Source: DASXRU01 sp039933315 (GTDB lineage Bacteria; Acidobacteriota; Blastocatellia; Pyrinomonadales; Pyrinomonadaceae). Taken from it: a DNA stretch of 11,090 bases. A model generated the notes under the pieces. That model did no database searches and was not told where the DNA came from. It saw nothing but the letters and a program-made list of their open reading frames with translations. The DNA lies in the NCBI GenBank assembly GCA_039933315.1, contig JBDTOI010000132.1, positions 1 to 11,090 on the forward strand. Direction: 5' to 3'. The position numbers were made by a program, and so were the translations under genes. This document shows positions 6,683-11,090 of the stretch, piece by piece (the first letter of the stretch is position 1; every line of letters starts with the position of its first letter).

Positions 6683-6723
6683 TTGCGGGCCGAATGAATT
6701 TTCACCTGAGACCGTCTTAACCG

Positions 6724-6750
6724 GGGCCGGGCTCGTTCCCGACCCGGCCC
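6724..6750 (+). promoter_or_regulatory. GC-rich hairpin in the mRNA leader
   Basis: GGGCCGGG (6724-6731) pairs perfectly with CCCGGCCC (6743-6750), and TCG/CGA inside can extend the stem across one bulged C. It lies about 26 bases before the GGAGAG ribosome binding site. It may stabilise the mRNA or modulate translation; no U-tract follows, so it is not an obvious terminator. Confidence 0.5.
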
Positions 6751-6787
6751 AAAACGAAGTCCGAATTAAACCACTGGAGAGCTTTAC

Positions 6788-7594
6788 GTGTTTCGAAACT
6801 CAATAAGACTCCCTCTGCTTATAGCCGTCATTCTTGTCGGGGCCGCCTCGCAGAGACCACTTCGCGCCGCGCAAGATAAACCGGTTACCGCCGAACAGGT
6901 CGTCGAATCGGTTATTGCCGCCTACGGTACGAGGGCAGGTCTGGCCCAGATTCGCCGCAACGGGCTCGAGCGCGGAGAGATCACCCGCATCGCAGCAGAC
7001 GGCCGCACGGAAAAGGCGGACTACTCGTGGCGCTTCATCCGCGGCGAAAATTCGGAAAAAGACAAATTCCGGCTCGACCACAAGTCGCCTACACTTGAAT
7101 ACGCGCTTGTCTACAGCGGGGGTCGCACCTGGGGCATCATCAATGGAGCGACCTTTGCGCCGCGCCAGGATGCGACCGACGACTTCCTCACCCAGGAGCG
7201 GCACGGACTCGACGCGCTGTTACGTTACAAGGAAAATGGTTCCACCATCGCTTACGTGGGCAAGGAGAAACAGAAGGGCCTAAATCTCTACGTCGTGGAC
7301 GTCACCGACAAGGACAAGCGTCGGACGCGTTACTACGTTAGCGCCAGAACTTTGCGGGTTCTGTGGCTGGAGTACGAAGAGACGGCGCCAGGCAGCACCA
7401 CTCCGGTCAAGTTCATGCGGAAGTTTTCCGATTACAACTACGCTCAGGGAACTCTGGTGCCCAAACGCACCGTGACCTTTGAAGGGGATAAGCAAGTTCA
7501 GGAGAAGAAGGTGAAAACAGTCACCTACGGGGTAAAAATGGAGGATTCCCTGTTCCAGAACCCTGAAGCGCAGACCTCGTCAACCACTCCCTGA
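6788..7594 (+). CDS. Secreted LolA-like (lipoprotein-sorting fold) protein
   Basis: A 268-residue exported protein. A signal peptide covers about residues 1-28 (RNSIRLPLLIAVILVGAA, with cleavage likely after RAA). The mature part resembles the incomplete beta-barrel of LolA/outer-membrane lipoprotein-sorting proteins: a helix (VTAEQVVESVIAAYGTRAGL) is followed by alternating strands such as KADYSWRFIRG, YALVYSGGRTWGIING, LNLYVVDVTDK, YYVSARTLRVLWLEYEE and VKTVTYGVKMEDSLFQNP. The call rests on this pattern; no catalytic residues are expected. In such proteins the fold binds lipid or a lipid-like ligand in the periplasm, but whether this one carries lipoproteins is unknown. The start is GTG at 6788, with GGAGAG 6 bases upstream. 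It appears to be monocistronic. Confidence 0.7.
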   Translation: MFRNSIRLPLLIAVILVGAASQRPLRAAQDKPVTAEQVVESVIAAYGTRAGLAQIRRNGLERGEITRIAADGRTEKADYSWRFIRGENSEKDKFRLDHKSPTLEYALVYSGGRTWGIINGATFAPRQDATDDFLTQERHGLDALLRYKENGSTIAYVGKEKQKGLNLYVVDVTDKDKRRTRYYVSARTLRVLWLEYEETAPGSTTPVKFMRKFSDYNYAQGTLVPKRTVTFEGDKQVQEKKVKTVTYGVKMEDSLFQNPEAQTSSTTP

Positions 7595-7727
7595 CCAGCC
7601 CGGCCCAGCGACTAGTAAAAACTCTTATCCTCCAGCGTCTCCAACGAGTCAGACGAGGAAAAGTAGGCGTTTTCACCATTCCGCAGCTCCGACCTGCGGC
7701 TGCACCCTCTCCCAGACGCAAATTTTA

Positions 7728-7780
7728 GGAACTCACGGCGTCCGCCGGCGTGTATTGCTTTCGAGCGGTCGAGGTATAAT
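7728..7780 (+). promoter_or_regulatory. Promoter region of the sigma/anti-sigma operon
   Basis: A perfect TATAAT (7775-7780) lies about 110 bases before the ATG, but its best -35 candidate, TTGCTT (7755-7760), is only 14 bases away, which is too close. Upstream, GGAACTC (7728-7734) matches an ECF-type -35 box, with a weak downstream partner near 7751. Either or both could drive the operon; the GGAAC box would fit autoregulation. Confidence 0.4.
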
Positions 7781-7888
7781 GCCATTTACTGAGAGGCCGC
7801 CCGGCGTGAAGTTCCCCGCGAGAGGTCAGTTCGAGTTTTCGAATGCCCGATCGCACGGCGCCCAAGCAACTGAGAGCCTACCTGCCCG

Positions 7889-8527
7889 ATGAGTACCGCA
7901 ACGTCTCTAAATGAGCTTGATTTTGCCGCCGTGATGCCGGCGCCGGTGATTGATCGTGTCTCCGATCATGTTCTGCTGGCCGCGTCTGAAGCCGGGGATC
8001 AGGACGCATTTGCCGAGCTGGTGGGGCGCTACCGGAACCAGATTACGAGCTACATCTACCGGATGACGAACGATTACGAAGGGGCAGTGGATTTGGCGCA
8101 AGAGACTTTTATACGAGTTTACAGGGCGGCCTCACGCTACCAGACGACCCACGCCTTCTCTACCTACATTTATCGCATCGCAACGAACCTCGCGATCAGC
8201 GAGCTCAGAAAACGCAAACGACGCCGGCTGGTTTCCATGACTGGGTTCTTCGATTATCACGAGGGGAAAGAGCCTACCGAATTCAATCCGCCAGACCTGC
8301 AACCATTGCAGGACGTAGCGCTGGTTGATACGGAGAGGCGAACGGCGGTCCAGCGCGCCATCAGCACCCTGCCGGAAAAGTATCGCGCGCCCCTGGTGCT
8401 ACGCGATGTCGAAGGAAAGAGCTACGAAGAAATAGCAGCAGTACTGGGAACCAGCGAAGGCACGGTTAAATCCAGGATCAGCCGCGCACGCGGGTTCCTG
8501 CGAGACAAGATGAGTAATTATTTTTAG
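7889..8527 (+). CDS. ECF sigma factor of the sigma/anti-sigma operon
   Basis: A 212-residue ECF sigma-70 factor expected to direct RNA polymerase to envelope or stress promoters and to be held inactive by the membrane anti-sigma factor encoded next. Region 2 spans about residues 39-108, with AVDLAQETFIRVYRA (66-80) and FSTYIYRIATNLAISELRKR (90-109). Region 4 spans about 152-206, with the helix-turn-helix GKSYEEIAAVLGTSEGTVKSRISRAR. A basic RKRKRRR patch and a variable linker (110-145) lie between. The ATG at 7889 has a weak ribosome binding site (GAGAG, about 12 bases upstream). An internal GTG/ATG at about residues 15-16 is possible but would remove little. Spacing to the next gene is 13 bases, so they are co-transcribed. 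Confidence 0.94.
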   Translation: MSTATSLNELDFAAVMPAPVIDRVSDHVLLAASEAGDQDAFAELVGRYRNQITSYIYRMTNDYEGAVDLAQETFIRVYRAASRYQTTHAFSTYIYRIATNLAISELRKRKRRRLVSMTGFFDYHEGKEPTEFNPPDLQPLQDVALVDTERRTAVQRAISTLPEKYRAPLVLRDVEGKSYEEIAAVLGTSEGTVKSRISRARGFLRDKMSNYF

Positions 8528-8540
8528 GTGAAGTAAAACC

Positions 8541-9320
8541 ATGAAGACTACGGATTGCCGACATACCCAACGCGAGATCGACTCAAACGAGCTGAACCAA
8601 CAGCTGAGCGACAGTTCAATGACGCACATCTCAGGCTGCTTGCCCTGCCGCGAGTTGCTTGAACGAAGTTCGTCTTTACGAAATCTGGTGGCCAGCTTGG
8701 GATCTGTCACCGCTCCACAGGACTTTGATATGCGCTTGCGTGCTCGTCTGGCGTCGGAGAGAAGATCGAATGTTACCTGGATAAACTTCCTGCGCCAGAC
8801 GCCCGGGGTTCCCGCTATCGCTTTCGCATTTTCGTTACTGGTGATTATTAGTGTGGCTCTGTTTATGCGCTCATCGGGCACACCTGAAGTTGCCCAAGTG
8901 CCCCGGCAGGTCGCACCGCACGTCGGTCCTGTCACTCCGGCGGCGGTTGATTATCGGCCAGTCGACGGCTCGAACTTCAAGGTAAATGTAGTTGCACCTA
9001 AGCCAGTAAACAGGTCCAGTGAACCTCGTAAGGCAATGAGACCCCAGACCGAACTAGCTGCATTCACAAGCAATCCCGGCCCGGGTTCGAGAGATTTTGG
9101 AGTGGGCGCCGCGCCAACGGTTAGCCGAAATGGCGTGACCAACGCAAACTTGACGTCGCCGGTGGTCTCGCTCAGCGCGCCGGCTCAGCCAGTCGTAGTT
9201 TCGCTGCGCGACAATAATGGAGCCACGCGCACTATCTCGCTGCCCCCAGTCAGTTTTGGATCGCAACGATTAGGCTATCAGTCGGAGACCCTGGCTTCAT
9301 CCGGGAAAGGTGCCTGGTAA
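8541..9320 (+). CDS. Membrane anti-sigma factor, zf-HC2 type
   Basis: A 259-residue single-pass membrane protein. The N-terminal cytoplasmic domain carries the zinc-binding anti-sigma signature H29-x3-C33-x2-C36, with Cys6 as the likely fourth ligand 23 residues earlier, the usual ZAS arrangement. A linking helix (about 59-74, APQDFDMRLRARLASE) leads to one transmembrane helix (about 90-109, VPAIAFAFSLLVIISVALFM). The remaining roughly 150 extracytoplasmic residues are rich in Pro, Ser, Asn and Val and show no domain I recognise; they could sense envelope signals. AGGTGAAG precedes the ATG. Position directly behind the sigma gene and before an exported PDZ protein supports a sigma-sequestering role. 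Release by regulated proteolysis or by zinc/redox change is possible but not shown. Confidence 0.88.
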   Translation: MKTTDCRHTQREIDSNELNQQLSDSSMTHISGCLPCRELLERSSSLRNLVASLGSVTAPQDFDMRLRARLASERRSNVTWINFLRQTPGVPAIAFAFSLLVIISVALFMRSSGTPEVAQVPRQVAPHVGPVTPAAVDYRPVDGSNFKVNVVAPKPVNRSSEPRKAMRPQTELAAFTSNPGPGSRDFGVGAAPTVSRNGVTNANLTSPVVSLSAPAQPVVVSLRDNNGATRTISLPPVSFGSQRLGYQSETLASSGKGAW

Positions 9321-9335
9321 GACTCTGGTAAGACA
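9314..9335. repeat. 11-bp tandem duplication at the anti-sigma stop
   Basis: CTGGTAAGACT (9314-9324) is followed immediately by CTGGTAAGACA (9325-9335), differing only in the last base. The first copy contains the TAA stop (9318-9320) of the anti-sigma gene. It is most likely a small replication-slippage event that lengthened the gap before the next ribosome binding site (AAGGTAAAG). Confidence 0.7.
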
Positions 9336-9347
9336 AGGTAAAGCAAT

Positions 9348-10988
9348 ATGAAAAGAGGCACGTCTAAAATCAGTTCGTTTAGAGTCGCAGTGTTGCTGGC
9401 TGCCTGCTCGAGCCTGCCCGGCGTACTGGGTCAGACGGTACCGACTCCGCCGGCAAAGGCTCCTGCCGCCGTGGTGGCCGAATCGCGTGTGGAAGCACCG
9501 CAGGTAGTGACTATCGTTCATCGCATAAACGGAATCGCATTGTTGCGTTTGCTGGGTCGCATGTCGGGTGACATGAACACAGTCGCCACGCTTAATGAAT
9601 CGTTTGCTATCACTAACGAAGTACATACCAACATTATCGCCGGACTGGCCCTCGACGACGGCAAGACGATCGCCGCCTGGTTACCTCGGGCTAAGGCCGA
9701 ACTCGACGCCCCCATAGGCTTTCCCTCGACTCCGATGCCGCCAAATCCCGACGGAAATCCCGGGCCCGGTGTGTCACCGGCGCTTCCGAGCATGGCTTCT
9801 CTGCCGGGTTTCGGATCTCATTTGACGGTCTTCGGTAGCGATGGCCGTGAACGGAAGGCTGTCTATCTGGGCTTCGATGCACCGACTGGATTGTCCGTGC
9901 TGCGCGTAGGTGAATTGAGCGTCGCCGTTCCGCAAAAGGAAACAGAGGGCAGGTTGATCAACGGGCAGGAGCTGCGCTTATTCGCACCTCAGAGCGTGGC
10001 GCAAACTCGAACAATGCCGCCCGGCAGAGTGTACGTGCGGATCGGCGCAAATGAAGTTAGGGTAAAGCAGGTAACTCGTAACATAACCGGCAGAATTGAG
10101 CGCCTGACGGCAAGTGGATCGAGTCTTTCGCCGGCGGTAATTGGTGGTGTAGCAATTGACGATGCGGGTGTCACTGTCGGAATTGTTCAGGGCATTACCG
10201 GCAACGAGGCTTCGATAATTCCCCTCGATAGTATTCGCAAAGCAGCAAAGCGCGTCATCGAAAGGCGGTCGAGCGTGCCACGACCGTTTCTGGGAGTAAG
10301 AGGCGAAGCCATTGCCTCCATGCCGCAGTCCGAGTTTCTGCTTAAGGGATGGTCGCCCGAAGCGGCGAACTCGCTGCTGCAAAAACGGCGCGGAATCATG
10401 TTGTCCGCAGTAGTGCCTGGCACGCCGGCGGCCTTCGCCCTGCTGCGTCCCGGCGACGTCATTCTTTCCATCAACGAACAGGACGTCACCAGCGCGCAGG
10501 AATTCTCGAGTCTGATTGGCCAATGCGAAGCGGCTACGCCGGTGAAGTTTACCGTGGCCAGACCTGGTCGAACCGCGCCGGAAGCCATCACCGTGAAACT
10601 GACTGAGGTCTTTAATCAGACGTTCAAGATGGAGTATCAATGGCCGGAATTCAAAGCGGGGCAAGCTGCTAAACCACTGCCCGCGCCCCCGCCCTTCGCA
10701 TTAGCGCCGCTGGGAATTGAAACGCTGGCTTTCTCGCCCAGGGCCGCGGCGCGCTTGCGAGCGCAGGGCGGCCGCTTCGTCGTTTGGGTCGATCCCGCGA
10801 GTATCGCTTTCCGCAGCGGAGTGCGCGAGGGCGATGTGATCGAAAACATCGATATGCGAACGACTGTCCACCGCCGGCCGGGAGGCGAAGCCCTCGGCCA
10901 GACCAATAACACGATTGTGCTGCGCATTGTGCGGAATGGACAGAGGATTCACGTCGTCATGGAGAAGGATGACTTGAAGAAGAACTAG
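9348..10988 (+). CDS. Exported HtrA-like two-PDZ protein, protease degenerate
   Basis: A 546-residue exported protein with the order signal peptide, degenerate trypsin-like region, PDZ, PDZ. The leader (1-28) contains LAAC at 17-20, a lipobox that could give a lipid-anchored protein; signal peptidase I cleavage after LG (28) is the alternative. LTVFGSDGRERKAVYLGFD and PTGLSVLRV (159-187) resemble the HtrA barrel, but Gly181 stands where TDLAVLKV would supply the catalytic Asp. The nucleophile motif GNSGGP is replaced by GSSLSP (257-262), and no TNxHV histidine is seen. A Pro/Gly-rich insert covers about 125-156. PDZ1 (about 312-405) contains FLGVRG and RPGDVILSINEQDV; PDZ2 (about 450-540) contains REGDVIENID. 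It probably binds rather than cuts peptides. As third gene of the sigma operon, it may sense or relay envelope stress. Confidence 0.82.
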   Translation: MKRGTSKISSFRVAVLLAACSSLPGVLGQTVPTPPAKAPAAVVAESRVEAPQVVTIVHRINGIALLRLLGRMSGDMNTVATLNESFAITNEVHTNIIAGLALDDGKTIAAWLPRAKAELDAPIGFPSTPMPPNPDGNPGPGVSPALPSMASLPGFGSHLTVFGSDGRERKAVYLGFDAPTGLSVLRVGELSVAVPQKETEGRLINGQELRLFAPQSVAQTRTMPPGRVYVRIGANEVRVKQVTRNITGRIERLTASGSSLSPAVIGGVAIDDAGVTVGIVQGITGNEASIIPLDSIRKAAKRVIERRSSVPRPFLGVRGEAIASMPQSEFLLKGWSPEAANSLLQKRRGIMLSAVVPGTPAAFALLRPGDVILSINEQDVTSAQEFSSLIGQCEAATPVKFTVARPGRTAPEAITVKLTEVFNQTFKMEYQWPEFKAGQAAKPLPAPPPFALAPLGIETLAFSPRAAARLRAQGGRFVVWVDPASIAFRSGVREGDVIENIDMRTTVHRRPGGEALGQTNNTIVLRIVRNGQRIHVVMEKDDLKKN

Positions 10989-11010
10989 ACGATTGAATCA
11001 GGTCCGATCT

Positions 11011-11040
11011 AAAGGGATGGCTTCTCGGCCGTCCCTTTTT
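11011..11040 (+). terminator. Rho-independent terminator of the sigma operon
   Basis: AAAGGGA-T-GGC (11011-11021) pairs with GCC-G-TCCCTTT (11028-11038), with a T-G wobble and a 6-base loop, and the stem runs into TTTTT (11036-11040). It lies 22 bases past the stop of the PDZ gene and should end the operon transcript. Confidence 0.88.
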
Positions 11041-11043
11041 GTT

Positions 11044-11090
11044 GTGTGCCGAGCATGTTCGACAGCTTGGAGGTGAAAGTCCTCTACTCA
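11044..11090 (+). ncRNA. 5' end of a probable group IIC intron (partial)
   Basis: Three bases after the terminator T-tract the sequence reads GTGTG (11044-11048), the 5' splice-site consensus of group II introns (GUGYG). It is followed by a hairpin CCGAGC-a-TGT/ACA-GCTTGG (11049-11070, one G-U pair) and by a second short hairpin AGG-TGAAAGT-CCT (11071-11083), a GGAGGTGAAAGTCC arrangement frequent near the start of intron domain I. Group IIC introns typically insert just past terminator hairpins, in this orientation. Only the first 47 bases are in view; the rest of the ribozyme and any reverse-transcriptase gene would lie beyond the right edge. Confidence 0.68.

Larger units (their letters stand above)
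6184..6787. other. Divergent intergenic region with structured element
   Basis: About 600 bp without a supportable gene separate the ATP-grasp gene from the LolA-like gene. In order it holds the minus-strand promoter (6282-6310), an 8-G run (6349-6356), the four-hairpin repeat (6361-6506), an extended -10 promoter for the plus-strand gene (6674-6682) and a leader hairpin (6724-6750). A 66-codon plus-strand frame at 6606-6806 covers the promoter and leader and has no recognisable domain. Confidence 0.6.

Noticed and set aside
7628..7659. Possible terminator hairpin after the LolA-like gene (TCCTC..CGTCT / AGACGAGGA)
   Set aside because: The stem is broken by a CAG bulge and no T-tract follows on the plus strand, so I do not call it a terminator.
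7681..7699. CCGCAG/CTGCGG hairpin before the second sigma operon
   Set aside because: It is a six-base stem of a size common by chance in GC-rich DNA, with no associated signal.
9978..10664. 228-codon minus-strand reading frame
   Set aside because: It is antisense to the PDZ1 region of the HtrA-like gene and is rich in Arg/His/Ser, as expected for the complement of a GC-rich gene.

Overview
The window looks like chromosomal DNA from an acidobacterium, probably class Blastocatellia (Pyrinomonadales-like). This is inferred from gene style only: paired ECF sigma and zf-HC2 anti-sigma genes, a secreted LolA-like protein, a degenerate HtrA-like PDZ protein, moderately GC-rich DNA, and gaps carrying short palindromic repeats. 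No 16S or other marker gene is present to confirm it.

Left part (1-4970). Positions 1-304 hold no gene I can support, only an inverted repeat just past the end of an ECF sigma factor gene on the minus strand (305-961). A divergent intergenic region (962-1325), with promoter candidates in both directions and two dyads, separates it from a plus-strand cluster. That cluster is a single-pass membrane protein with a TPR-like domain (1326-2141), a YdjM-family membrane metal-dependent hydrolase (2253-3413), and a larger membrane-anchored TPR protein (3410-4867) whose GTG start overlaps the hydrolase stop. It ends at a perfect 13-bp bidirectional terminator hairpin set inside a larger imperfect inverted repeat.

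Middle part (5014-7594). A minus-strand ATP-grasp protein with an Ala-rich, then Lys/Ser-rich tail is read from a good sigma-70-type promoter (6282-6310). The roughly 600-bp gap upstream holds a 146-bp element with 13-bp terminal inverted repeats and four internal perfect hairpins. Next comes a secreted LolA-like protein (6788-7594) with an extended -10 promoter and a strong 5' leader hairpin.

Right part (7889-11090). A three-gene operon encodes an ECF sigma factor, a membrane zf-HC2 anti-sigma factor, and an exported two-PDZ protein resembling HtrA/MucD but with a degenerate protease domain. The layout recalls rpoE-rseA-degP envelope-stress modules, although the protease itself appears inactive. 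A rho-independent terminator follows. Three bases after its T-tract the sequence reads GTGTG and then folds into two hairpins typical of the start of a group II intron, so the window very likely ends inside a group IIC (terminator-associated) intron whose body lies beyond the right edge.

I found no rRNA, tRNA, CRISPR array, transposase gene, toxin-antitoxin pair or defence system. The most noteworthy items are the intron start, the four-hairpin element and the sigma/anti-sigma/pseudoprotease operon.
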